DNA from: Bacteroidales bacterium
GTDB taxonomy: Bacteria > Bacteroidota > Bacteroidia > Bacteroidales > JAFGXI01
Length of the DNA stretch: 21,484 nucleotides
Direction: 5' to 3'
Assembly (NCBI GenBank): GCA_026985625.1
Contig: JALSQC010000006.1
Coordinates: 1-21,484, forward strand
Program-made: the position numbers and the translations under genes
In this document: positions 7,098-15,755 of the stretch, in pieces
Numbering within the stretch: position 1 is the stretch's first letter
How the letters are laid out: each line of letters starts with the position of its first letter
Notes under the pieces: model-generated
What the model was told of the DNA's origin: nothing
Database searches by the model: none
The model's input: the letters and a program-made list of their open reading frames with translations, nothing else

Positions 7098-8237
7098 ATG
7101 ATAAAATCGAAGTTACCCTATACAAAAACAAGCATATTTGCAATAATGTCGCAACTTGCAAATGATAATAATGCTATAAATTTATCTCAAGGTTTTCCGG
7201 GATTTAATTGCGATAATGAGCTTATCGACTTGGTAAATAAAAATATGAAAAAGGGTTATAATCAATATGCTCCAATGCCCGGAATTATGCCTTTACGCGA
7301 GATTATTGCCGAAAAAACTCAAGAACTTTATTCGAGATATTATAATCCCGAAACCGAAATTACAATTACAGCCGGAGCTACTCAAGCTATTTTTACTGCT
7401 ATTACAACTATTGTTAACGAGGGCGACGAGGTTATTGTTTTTGAACCTGTTTATGATAGTTATGTTCCTGTTATTGAGCTTAACGGGGGAACTCCTATTT
7501 TTTTACAATTAAATTCGCAAGATTATTCGATTAATTGGAAAAATGTTGAAAAGTCAATTAATTCTAAAACTAAATTAATAATAATAAATTCGCCTCATAA
7601 TCCTACAGGCAGTTTGTTGTCGGATAACGATTTAAAAATTCTGTCTAAAATTGTAAAAGATACAAATATTTTAATTTTAAGCGACGAGGTTTACGAACAT
7701 ATTATTTTTGATAATAAAAAACACGAAAGTGTAACAAAATATAAAGAATTAGCTAAAAGAAGTTTTGTAATATCGTCGTTTGGAAAAACTTTTCATACTA
7801 CAGGTTGGAAAATAGGATATTGTTTAGCTCCGGAGAATTTAATGAAGGAGTTTAGAAAAATTCATCAATTTAATGTTTTTGCTGTCAATACACCCATACA
7901 GTATGCCATTGCCGAATATTTAAAACAAAAAGACAAATATTTGGAATTAGGTAATTTTTATCAAGAAAAACGAGATTTTTTTGTAAAAGGATTAGCCGGC
8001 TCAAGATTTAAAATAATTCCTTCGTTTGGAACATATTTTCAGTTGTTAGATTATTCAGCAATATCAAAACAAAAAGATTTTAATTTTGCAAAAAAATTAA
8101 CTGTTGATAATAAAATTGCATCTATACCTGTTTCGGCTTTTTATCACGATAATTACGATGCAAAAGTTTTGCGTTTTTGTTTTGCCAAAACAACCGATAT
8201 TTTAGAAAAAGCTTTAAATATTTTAGTTAAATTATAA
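7098..8237 (+). CDS. ybdL: YbdL-like pyridoxal-phosphate aminotransferase (methionine aminotransferase type)
   Basis: A 379-residue fold-type I aminotransferase, close along its whole length to E. coli YbdL, which transaminates methionine and other bulky amino acids. Visible features are INLSQGFPGF near residue 27, NQYAPMPG (about 55-62), TAGATQAIF (91-99), SPHNPTG with Asn168, SDEVYE with Asp196 and Tyr199 (PLP contacts), and the Schiff-base Lys230 in SSFGKTFHTTGWK. The C-terminal LRFCFAK supplies the arginine that binds the substrate carboxylate. I chose ATG 7098 over the in-frame TTG at 7077. The family starts with the SKLP-type segment just after this Met, and a -7 element overlaps the earlier TTG. 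The gene is divergent from the neighbouring PLP enzyme with a 139-bp gap. No metabolic operon partner is present. Confidence 0.9.
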   Translation: MIKSKLPYTKTSIFAIMSQLANDNNAINLSQGFPGFNCDNELIDLVNKNMKKGYNQYAPMPGIMPLREIIAEKTQELYSRYYNPETEITITAGATQAIFTAITTIVNEGDEVIVFEPVYDSYVPVIELNGGTPIFLQLNSQDYSINWKNVEKSINSKTKLIIINSPHNPTGSLLSDNDLKILSKIVKDTNILILSDEVYEHIIFDNKKHESVTKYKELAKRSFVISSFGKTFHTTGWKIGYCLAPENLMKEFRKIHQFNVFAVNTPIQYAIAEYLKQKDKYLELGNFYQEKRDFFVKGLAGSRFKIIPSFGTYFQLLDYSAISKQKDFNFAKKLTVDNKIASIPVSAFYHDNYDAKVLRFCFAKTTDILEKALNILVKL

Positions 8238-8521
8238 TACTAAACTTATTGTAAAATTTAAAAAGCAAACCACTTTTTGTAAATATCGTTAGATTTAAAA
8301 TTCTTATGATAAAACTCGTTGGTAGTTTTATTGTATATATAATCTTGCTGATATCCTGTTTTCCGCACTTTTTTTAGCAAAAATATTTAATTTTTAATTT
8401 GGGTGTCCCAGTGGCGAAGACAGGAGTAATTTTTGTATATTTACAAAATAATTAACTGATATACAAGAGATTAAACCCTAAAAAGTGCCAATAAAAACCG
8501 GTATATTACAATAAATTTTGT
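8238..8521. other. Gene-free gap between convergent genes, with a short GC-richer patch
   Basis: This stretch lies between two converging genes and has no coding frame. It holds an 8-bp AT-rich hairpin (8309-8316 with 8324-8331) that may be a weak terminator. At about 8400-8427 there is a conspicuous GC-richer patch beginning GGGTGTCCCAGTGGCGAAG. CCCTAAAAAGTG at 8476-8487 repeats the outermost 12 bases (4946-4957) of the left end of the IS256-type remnant, and a near-inverse (GCAC, seven T, AG) lies at 8365-8377. These may be leftovers of an insertion sequence or a small non-autonomous element, but no family can be named. Confidence 0.4.
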
Positions 8522-11101
8522 TTATAAAGTATCGTCGTCCCAAGATATTGTAAAACCCGATGATGATGTGCTTTGTTTTAGCTTTTTTTTATTCTGTTTT
8601 ACTGTAGAATCGTTTTTAAATAAGCCAAACTCTTTGTTTAAAATTGTTTTTAGGTTTGTTTTTTCGTTTGATAAACTTTGTTTTATGTGTTCTTTAACTT
8701 TTTTAGTATCGTATGCTATTTTATAATCGTCGGTTGTTCCTTTTATAGATAAAAATAACGATGTTTTGCCTAATCCGTCGTCCTCAATTACTCCAAACTC
8801 TTTATTTTCGGATTTTGCTTTTTGTGCTTTTTTTGTTAAAATGTCAGATAATAAAACTTTAAGATGATAATTTATTTGGTTATTAAAACTATGTTCGCCC
8901 GAGAAATTAATATTAAATGCAGAGCTTTGTATTTTCATCTCGGGAATAATTATTTTTTTGTTTTTAATTATTATATCGTTTTTAAGGTCAGAAAATTTTA
9001 TATCTTTTAATTCCGACAAATCAATAAATTTAGCTAAACTTTCTATTGGTTTAAAATCTTTTAGCTCGCCGTTTTTTATTTGTATTTTACTTGTCGATGT
9101 TATTTTGTCCTCGTTTATATTAAATTTATTATCCATATCCGACGAAAAGTCGATATCTGCAATAACTTTTCCTTTTAAATTTTTTTCGGTTAAATAATCT
9201 TGTCCAAAATTATTAAACGAGTAAAATAATTTATCGACATTAATATTGTTTAGCATTACCGATGTCTTAATATTAATGTTGTTATTGCTAATTTTTTTTA
9301 TTCGTCCTGCTCCCGATATATTACCTTGCATTGTGTTAAAACTTAAATCGTTAAATGTAAAGTTTTTGTTATTGTAAGATAAGACTGTTAATATATTGTT
9401 AGCCAAAAAATTGTTATATTTAAAATTTTGTATCTTGGTTTTTAATCTAAAGCTTATATTATCAGAAAAAATATTTATTGTTGTTGTGTCGTTATTTGAG
9501 TTGTTGTTTGCGGTAAATTTATTTATTAAATTATTTACATCAACATTTTTACATTGCAAAGTTCCGTATATATTTGTTTTGGTATTATCAAAAAATAAAT
9601 AGTTTATAAAATTTTTAAATGTTCCTTTTATTAAAAAATCATTTTTATCTATAATAAATCTTAAACTGTCTATTTTAAGATTGTTGTTTCTAAAAGACAT
9701 TTTTGCGTTTACATCTGAAAATACAACATTACTATTAATAAATTGCAGGTTGGTGTTATTTATGTTTATGTTTCCTTGCGATTTTGCATTTTTAAAATCG
9801 TCTGATGTTATGTTGTTTATATCTTTTATTTTTCCAAAAAATTTTGCATTTATTTGCAAATTGCCTGATATTTCTTGTATTGTATCTATACTAAAGAAAT
9901 TATTTATAGCTGTTAAATCGGCTTTTGCGTTAATATCAAACTGCATTTTTGGATTGTTTAGATTTTCGATTAAAAATTTTCCGTTAATTTTATTTTTTCC
10001 GAAAAATCCCGAAAACTTGCTTATTTTTAAAAATGTTGTTTGCATATTGTTTTTTTCGCCGTTTGTGTATTTTCCCGTAAAATTAACATCGGTAAATTTT
10101 GCTCCTGAGTTTATTTGTTCTATTGTTCCGTTTGTTATTCCAAAGTCGGCTTCGATGTGAGGAATATTGTCGTTGTTTATTTTTCCGTTTATGGCAATGT
10201 TAAAATAAAATTCTCCTTGTGAATTAAAATTTTCGGCTTTTTTACGATAATTATTGGGCATAATCGATAAAAACGACTCTATATTAAGGTTTTTTCCATC
10301 TATTTTTAAATCAATTGTTTTTGTTTTTAATAAATTAATGTTTCCGTTAACATTAAATTCTAAATTAGATATAAAAAGTTGTCCGTTTTTTATTTTATAA
10401 ATTTTTCCATCGTTAACATTTAATTTTGTATTTAGCAATATTTGTTTTTGTTTTATGTAGTTAACTTTATCTATTGCAAACTCGTCAACAAAAGCATCTA
10501 TGCTTGTTTCTACCGTAAAATCGGTATTTTTAAATTCGCCGTTAAGGTTTAGTTTTTTTATTGCAAAGTTTGCCGAAAAATTATTTTGCAGATTTTTTAT
10601 TCGCAAATTAAAGTTTTTTAAATTAATGTTATTTAAATCTATTTTAATGTTGGTTGTGCCGGTTGTGTCGTTTGTTGTTTTCCAAAAAATAAAATTTTCG
10701 GTTCCGTTTTTATTAATCAGTATATTTGTAGTTCCGTTATCTATTTCTACTTTTTTTATGTTGTAATTATCGCCAAAAATATCCATTATATTAAACAATA
10801 AATATATTTTTTTTGCAGATATTAAAGTGTCGGAATAATTTTTAAATCCTGTTTTTTTGAATGTTTTATTTGGTTCGGCAAAAACGTCGGTAAACTCAAT
10901 AGAAGCGTTTGGAAATTTAGATAAAATCGAAAAATTTACTTTTTTTACTTTTATTTTAACAGTTATATTTTTGTTTAATTCGTTTATAAAATAGTTTGTA
11001 ACCTTATCGTTATAAAAATATCCTATAATAAAAGCGGCAATAATAACAAGAGTAATAATTGTTGCTGTGGATATAAAAAATATTTTAAAAAATTTTTTCA
11101 T
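8522..11101 (-). CDS. AsmA-like envelope protein
   Basis: An 859-residue protein. Residues 7-29 form one transmembrane anchor (FFISTATIITLVIIAAFIIGY). It is followed by the AsmA-type start: YFINELNKNITVKIKVKKVNFS, FPNASIEFTDVFA and IKKVEIDNGTTNILINKNG. The rest is a long beta-rich periplasmic region of repeated short strands, with the conserved late block ADIDFSSDMDNKF, FKPIESLAKFIDLSELKDIKFSDL and IPEMKIQSSAFNINFSGEHSF. AsmA-family proteins span the periplasm and are thought to carry phospholipids toward the outer membrane. The C-terminus is charged and low-complexity. The gene lies 44 bp after the DUF4175-type gene, with no promoter or terminator seen between them, so co-transcription is likely. 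Lys, Asn and Ile dominate, as elsewhere in this AT-rich genome. Confidence 0.85.
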   Translation of the reverse strand: MKKFFKIFFISTATIITLVIIAAFIIGYFYNDKVTNYFINELNKNITVKIKVKKVNFSILSKFPNASIEFTDVFAEPNKTFKKTGFKNYSDTLISAKKIYLLFNIMDIFGDNYNIKKVEIDNGTTNILINKNGTENFIFWKTTNDTTGTTNIKIDLNNINLKNFNLRIKNLQNNFSANFAIKKLNLNGEFKNTDFTVETSIDAFVDEFAIDKVNYIKQKQILLNTKLNVNDGKIYKIKNGQLFISNLEFNVNGNINLLKTKTIDLKIDGKNLNIESFLSIMPNNYRKKAENFNSQGEFYFNIAINGKINNDNIPHIEADFGITNGTIEQINSGAKFTDVNFTGKYTNGEKNNMQTTFLKISKFSGFFGKNKINGKFLIENLNNPKMQFDINAKADLTAINNFFSIDTIQEISGNLQINAKFFGKIKDINNITSDDFKNAKSQGNININNTNLQFINSNVVFSDVNAKMSFRNNNLKIDSLRFIIDKNDFLIKGTFKNFINYLFFDNTKTNIYGTLQCKNVDVNNLINKFTANNNSNNDTTTINIFSDNISFRLKTKIQNFKYNNFLANNILTVLSYNNKNFTFNDLSFNTMQGNISGAGRIKKISNNNINIKTSVMLNNINVDKLFYSFNNFGQDYLTEKNLKGKVIADIDFSSDMDNKFNINEDKITSTSKIQIKNGELKDFKPIESLAKFIDLSELKDIKFSDLKNDIIIKNKKIIIPEMKIQSSAFNINFSGEHSFNNQINYHLKVLLSDILTKKAQKAKSENKEFGVIEDDGLGKTSLFLSIKGTTDDYKIAYDTKKVKEHIKQSLSNEKTNLKTILNKEFGLFKNDSTVKQNKKKLKQSTSSSGFTISWDDDTL

Positions 11102-11145
11102 TAAAAACAGGTAAAAATTACGATGTTAAAATTATATTTTTTTTA

Positions 11146-14100
11146 TTAATTATTTAAATTATTTAAGTATTGTTTGTATTTGTTGTTATAATATTTGTTT
11201 AGTTTTAGTGTATTATAAAATAATACGTCGTTAAACTCGGTTTTATTTTTATTTTTATCGAAAATATCTTTTGGGTTACTGTATTTTTGGGTTACAGGCT
11301 CCTCTGATTTTCGTTTTTTGTCTATGCCTCGTTTAAAGTCTGAGTTTTCGGCTTCGAGTAATCGGGTAACTATTTTATTTTGGCGGTTAATGGTTTGTTG
11401 GTTAATGTTTTTATTTATTATATCGTGTTTGTTTTCTTGTATAAGTTTTTTTATCTCGTTAAGCTTTTTTTGCGTTTCGGGGTTTAGTCCGTTATTATTC
11501 ATTATTGAGTTAATAGCTTGTTCAAATTTTTCTTGATTAGCTAACATTTTTGCAAGTTTTTCGCTCATTCCGTTATTTTTTTGTCCGGGTTTTTGTCCTT
11601 GTTTCATTTGGTTAAGCATACTTTGTAATTGTTTTTTTAGCGATTCTTGTTGTTGTCTCATTTTTGACAACGATGGGTTTTGTCCGGGTTTATTACATTG
11701 TGAGTTTCCTTTGCATTGTTGTTTCATCTGATTTTGCATTTGTTGTAATATTTCCGACAAAAGCAACGCAAGGTTGTTTGCCGATGTCATTGTTGTTTGT
11801 TGTCGGCGGTTTGCCGTTGATATGTTTCGTTGTTCGAGTTCGTCGGTTGTTTCTTGCATATTATATTTTATGGCACTTAGTTCTTTAATAATAGTTGATG
11901 ATATTTGCGGAACTCTTTTGGATAAAGCAAAAAGAGAATCGTTTATAACCGTAAAACTTTTTTTTAATTGATTTTGTTTATTTACAAGTTTAACATATTG
12001 CGGGTCGCGACTGTTTGTATTTTTAAATTTTTTCATTAAATCTTCTTGCATAAGCGAGAAATCGGTAAGATTATCGAGTATATTTCTAAGGTTATCAATA
12101 TTTTCGCCTGCTTTCATTTGCATTTCTTGACTCATCATGTTTCGCATTTGCGATGCCATTTTTTGCAAATTTTGCGATGTCTTTTTTTGGCTTTTACTTG
12201 CTTTACTTATTTTATTATTTTGTAGATTTTGATTTGTTTCGTTAAAATTTTGTTGTATTTCTTGTTTTTGTTGTTCAAAATCGTCAAGTTTCATAGGGTT
12301 CTCAAGTTGTTTGTTTTCTTCTTGCAGTTTTTTGTAATCTTCGGTAATTTTTTTAAACTCGGTTTCTTGTTTTTTTTGTTCCAGACTATTTTTTTCAATA
12401 TCTGATTTGTTTTTTGTTTTTTTTGCAAGATCGGCTTGTTTTTTTGCCAGTTCTTCTAATTTATTTATATTCTCGTTAAGTTGTTTTTCGAGTTTAAGTT
12501 GTTTTAACATTTCCAGATTACGGTCGAGTTGTTTCGATAAATCGTCGTAAGATGTATTAAGGTTTTCCGATAGTTTATTTAGTTTATTTTTATCAAATTT
12601 TTTCATTAATTCCTCGAGTTCTTGCATCATTTTTTTTATTTCGTCGGAAAGAACATTTTTCATTAATTCCTCAATTTGTTTTTGTTTTTCGATAATATCT
12701 TTTTGTTGATTTAAAAACTCGTTTTCGAGATTATTTTTTTCTTTATTTTGTTGCGATATTTTATCGAGTAATTGTTTTAACTCATTTTGTTTTTTTACAA
12801 TATTCTGCAATTGCTTGGTTTGTTGCCATTTATCGATGTTTTTATTTATTAAATTTTCTTGTAATTTTTCTATATCTTTTTTTATATCATTAATAAGTTT
12901 ATTAGATTTTTTTATATCGCTTTCTATAGCTTTTTCTTTTTCGTTAGATGCTGTTTCTATTTCTTCTTTCGATGGTTTTCTGTAATTAAATACTGTTGAT
13001 TTTGTATATTTAGGTCCATTTACGCCATCGTTATCCCAAACTGTAAAATAGTATTCTATTGATTGATTATTTGCCAATAGATTTGCAAAATCAAAAACAT
13101 AATAAAACTCTTGAGTAATGTTTTTATTTATATCAATATTTATTGTTTTTATGCTATCGGGTTGTTGTTTGTTGTAATAATTAAAAGTAAGTTTTGTTAA
13201 ACCGTAATCGTCGGAAATATTTCCTTTAAAATAAAATGTATTTAACGACAAGCTGTCTTGTAAAGATTTTACTTTTATAGATGGATATAAATCGGGAATA
13301 ACATTTATGCGATACGATATTAATTTGCTGTTAGTAAAATTATTATTTTTTGTTTTAATATTATAATCTATTGATTTATAAACTGTTTTGTTTACAGCAA
13401 ATGTTTTTTCTTTATTTTTTGCAGCTATTTTAATGCTATCGTTTATTACAAGAAACAACGAGTCGGTTTCTGATGTATAAAAATTCCATTTTAAATGCGA
13501 GCCTGCCGGAACAGTTATATTTCCGTTATTTTTTATTTCTATATTTTTTTCGCCGGTATATGCAGGTATGTTTGCCGTAAGTGTAAAATCGAGAATAACG
13601 GGAGATTCTAAAACCTTTATTTTGTAATTATCGGAACTGTAATTATTTGCAATAAATAAAAAATCTATCGAGTTATTAATATTTTTAAAAGTATATTCGA
13701 AATACGAATTTTCTTTTTTTTGCATTAAAAACTTATTATCGTAATACGATATATAAACATTATCGGGCAACACTTTTCCTTTAATCTTAAGTTTTATAGT
13801 AAAATCATCGCCACGTTTTACTTTTAAATTGTTGTTTTGCAAAACAAAATCAAAAGGCATATCTGCTTTAAAAAACGTTTTATAATTTATAATGTGTTTT
13901 GTGCTGTCGGTTATTATATTTGGCGAATAAAAATAAATAAAAATAAATACTAAAAATACAGGAATTAAAAATTTAAAATATTTATAATTATTTTTTAAAT
14001 CAATTGCTTTAGTAAACGGAATAGGTTTAAGTTCGTCGATTCTTTTATCGATACTTGCCAATACCAAATCGTTTGAAAAACTTTTGTTTTTTATTTCGGT

Positions 14101-14451
14101 TTCGAGTTCAATAGTATTTATTAATTTATCTTTTACATTAGAAAAATGTTTTGCTATAATATCCGATGCTTGACGATAATTTATTTGTTTACCTATTTTA
14201 AAAAGTTTAAAAAGCGGTATAACAATAAAATAAATACTTGTTAAAACAAAAATCGAGATAGATAAATAAAAAATAATTGTTCGTGTTTTTACCGAAAAAT
14301 TATTAAAATACTCTAATAAAATTATTGTTAAATAATACGATAAGTAAATAAATAATGCTACTAAAAAACCTCTTATTAATAAGTTCCTATAATATTTCTT
14401 AATAAATTTATCAAGTTTAGAATATAATATATTTGATTTGTTTTTTATCAT
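11146..14451 (-). CDS. DUF4175-type membrane-anchored coiled-coil protein
   Basis: A 1101-residue protein. Three membrane segments lie at about residues 25-47, 58-80 and 159-176. An Ig-like, probably periplasmic region spans about 190-485, including VWDNDGVNGPKYTKS. A very long Lys/Glu/Gln coiled coil runs from about 490 to 860. A Gln/Met-rich segment follows near 900-960, with a Cys pair spaced CKGNSQC at about 912-918. The layout and length fit Bacteroidota proteins annotated DUF4175, whose function is not established; an envelope-structural role is inferred. It is the first gene of a probable operon with the AsmA-like gene. A -7-like element (14507-14500) precedes it. The strong Gln bias of the last third is a feature of the family rather than a sign of foreign origin. 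Confidence 0.75.
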   Translation of the reverse strand: MIKNKSNILYSKLDKFIKKYYRNLLIRGFLVALFIYLSYYLTIILLEYFNNFSVKTRTIIFYLSISIFVLTSIYFIVIPLFKLFKIGKQINYRQASDIIAKHFSNVKDKLINTIELETEIKNKSFSNDLVLASIDKRIDELKPIPFTKAIDLKNNYKYFKFLIPVFLVFIFIYFYSPNIITDSTKHIINYKTFFKADMPFDFVLQNNNLKVKRGDDFTIKLKIKGKVLPDNVYISYYDNKFLMQKKENSYFEYTFKNINNSIDFLFIANNYSSDNYKIKVLESPVILDFTLTANIPAYTGEKNIEIKNNGNITVPAGSHLKWNFYTSETDSLFLVINDSIKIAAKNKEKTFAVNKTVYKSIDYNIKTKNNNFTNSKLISYRINVIPDLYPSIKVKSLQDSLSLNTFYFKGNISDDYGLTKLTFNYYNKQQPDSIKTINIDINKNITQEFYYVFDFANLLANNQSIEYYFTVWDNDGVNGPKYTKSTVFNYRKPSKEEIETASNEKEKAIESDIKKSNKLINDIKKDIEKLQENLINKNIDKWQQTKQLQNIVKKQNELKQLLDKISQQNKEKNNLENEFLNQQKDIIEKQKQIEELMKNVLSDEIKKMMQELEELMKKFDKNKLNKLSENLNTSYDDLSKQLDRNLEMLKQLKLEKQLNENINKLEELAKKQADLAKKTKNKSDIEKNSLEQKKQETEFKKITEDYKKLQEENKQLENPMKLDDFEQQKQEIQQNFNETNQNLQNNKISKASKSQKKTSQNLQKMASQMRNMMSQEMQMKAGENIDNLRNILDNLTDFSLMQEDLMKKFKNTNSRDPQYVKLVNKQNQLKKSFTVINDSLFALSKRVPQISSTIIKELSAIKYNMQETTDELEQRNISTANRRQQTTMTSANNLALLLSEILQQMQNQMKQQCKGNSQCNKPGQNPSLSKMRQQQESLKKQLQSMLNQMKQGQKPGQKNNGMSEKLAKMLANQEKFEQAINSIMNNNGLNPETQKKLNEIKKLIQENKHDIINKNINQQTINRQNKIVTRLLEAENSDFKRGIDKKRKSEEPVTQKYSNPKDIFDKNKNKTEFNDVLFYNTLKLNKYYNNKYKQYLNNLNN

Positions 14452-14499
14452 TAATTTTTAGTATATTCCGATAATTATAATAATATAATGTATAACTTA

Positions 14500-14507
14500 C
14501 AAAGATA
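14500..14507 (-). promoter_or_regulatory. Candidate -7 element for the DUF4175-type gene
   Basis: On the minus strand, TATCTTTG fits TAnnTTTG and lies about 50 nt before the ATG. The TTG expected 19 nt upstream is absent (the nearest is 13 nt away), so support is limited. Confidence 0.3.
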
Positions 14508-14590
14508 TTAAAGATTTTTACAATTTTTTATTTAAAAAAAATACTTAAATAAAAAGTTTATCGTATAAGATAATAAATTTAATTAAAAGT

Positions 14591-14620
14591 TTGATATTTA
14601 AATCTTTTAAATTACTTTTG
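14591..14620 (+). promoter_or_regulatory. Bacteroidota-type promoter for rpsP-rimM
   Basis: TTG (14591-14593, within TTTG), a 19-nt spacer, then TACTTTTG (14613-14620). This is an exact consensus match, with transcription predicted near 14627 and a leader of about 28 nt. A strong core promoter is expected for a ribosomal protein gene. Confidence 0.75.
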
Positions 14621-14654
14621 CAAACTATTTATAAATTTTAAAATTCGAAAAAGT

Positions 14655-15230
14655 ATGCCTGTTAAAATTAGATTAGCCAGACATGGTAGAAAAAGAAACG
14701 CTTACTATTATATAGTAGTAGCAGATGGCAGGGCGCCACGTGATGGTAAATACATCGAACGTATTGGAGACTATAATCCAAACACAAACCCCGCAACAAT
14801 TAACTTAAATTTTGAAAAAGCTTTATCTTGGCTCGAAAAAGGAGCTCAACCAACAGATACAGCTCGTGCTATTTTATCTTACGAGGGTGTTTTGTATAAA
14901 AAGCATTTACTTGGAGGTGTAAAAAAAGGAGCTTTTGACGAAGCAACAGCCGAAGAAAAATTTAAAGCGTGGAAACAAGAAAAATTAGCAAAAATACAAG
15001 CAAAACGTGATAAACTTGCAAAATCGTTCGAAGAAGCAAATAAAAAACGTCTTGAGGAAGAAGCAAAAGTTAACGAACTTAGAGCTCAAAATATTGCTAA
15101 GAAAAATTCTGAATTAGTAGCTAAACTCGAAGCCGAACAAAAGGCAAAAGAAGAAGCCGAGGCTCAAACCGAATCCGAAACTACAGACGAAACAAAAGAC
15201 GAAAATAAAAAAGACGAAAAAGCAGAATAA
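14655..15230 (+). CDS. rpsP: 30S ribosomal protein S16 with long charged C-terminal extension
   Basis: Residues 1 to about 85 are the complete S16 fold: MPVKIRLARHGRKRNAYYYIVVAD, then RAPRDGKYIERIGDYNP and the WLEKGAQPTDTARAILSYEGV block. S16 binds 16S rRNA and is needed for 30S assembly. The protein is 191 residues, about twice the length of E. coli S16 (82). Residues from about 105 form a Lys/Glu/Ala coiled coil, and the last 30 or so are strongly acidic and Thr/Glu-rich (SETTDETKDENKKDEKAE). Extended S16 proteins are known in Bacteroidota, and the role of the tail is not established. The gene heads a two-gene operon with rimM, 6 bp downstream. No Shine-Dalgarno sequence is visible. Confidence 0.97.
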   Translation: MPVKIRLARHGRKRNAYYYIVVADGRAPRDGKYIERIGDYNPNTNPATINLNFEKALSWLEKGAQPTDTARAILSYEGVLYKKHLLGGVKKGAFDEATAEEKFKAWKQEKLAKIQAKRDKLAKSFEEANKKRLEEEAKVNELRAQNIAKKNSELVAKLEAEQKAKEEAEAQTESETTDETKDENKKDEKAE

Positions 15231-15236
15231 TGCTAA

Positions 15237-15755
15237 ATGTTGATTAATGAAAAATATCTAATAGGATATATAAAAAACACTCATAACCTTAAAGGCGAGT
15301 TAATTTTTAGCATAAAAGATTTTTTTATTAATCAGTTTTATAAAACGGAACAAGTATTTATTGATATAGACAATTTACCTGTTCCGTTTTTTATTGATAA
15401 TATTAAACCTCACAATAATTTATTTATTGTAAAATTAAACGGTATAGATTCTATAGAAAAAGCATCGGAGTTAGTAGGAGGACATATATCAATAGATAAA
15501 CAAAAAACAATAATATCTGATAACAATAAAAATTATTTATTAGACGAATTTATTAATTGCAAAGTTTTTAATAGTAAAGGTAATTTAATAGGATACGTAT
15601 CTGGTTATCACGATTTTGACAAAAACAATTTACTTATAGTAAAAGATAAACACGGAAAAGAAATTTTAATTCCTGCAAATAATAATTTTATAAAATTTAC
15701 AGATTCCGAAAAAATTATAGTTAATCTTCCCGAAGGATTAATAGATTTAAATTAA
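15237..15755 (+). CDS. rimM: Ribosome maturation factor RimM
   Basis: A 172-residue protein of normal family length. The N-terminal RimM domain is recognised by the LIGYIKNTHNLKGEL start, equivalent to the usual G-(I/V)-HG-(L/I)-(R/K)-GE motif with Asn-Thr-His in place of the common Ala/Pro residues. A PRC-barrel-like C-terminal half begins near residue 100 (LLDEFINCKVFNSKGNLIGYV) and ends ILIPANNNFIKF and INLPEGLIDL-like residues. RimM binds S19 and helps mature the 30S head. It is co-transcribed with rpsP, as in most bacteria, but the usual next genes trmD and rplS are absent here. The stop overlaps the convergent hflX stop by 4 bp, so no terminator fits between them. Confidence 0.93.
   Translation: MLINEKYLIGYIKNTHNLKGELIFSIKDFFINQFYKTEQVFIDIDNLPVPFFIDNIKPHNNLFIVKLNGIDSIEKASELVGGHISIDKQKTIISDNNKNYLLDEFINCKVFNSKGNLIGYVSGYHDFDKNNLLIVKDKHGKEILIPANNNFIKFTDSEKIIVNLPEGLIDLN

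Noticed and set aside
9681..10160. 159-codon plus-strand frame inside the AsmA-like gene
   Set aside because: Almost entirely Phe, Ile, Leu, Val and Lys from reversed AT-rich codons; no motif and no start signal.
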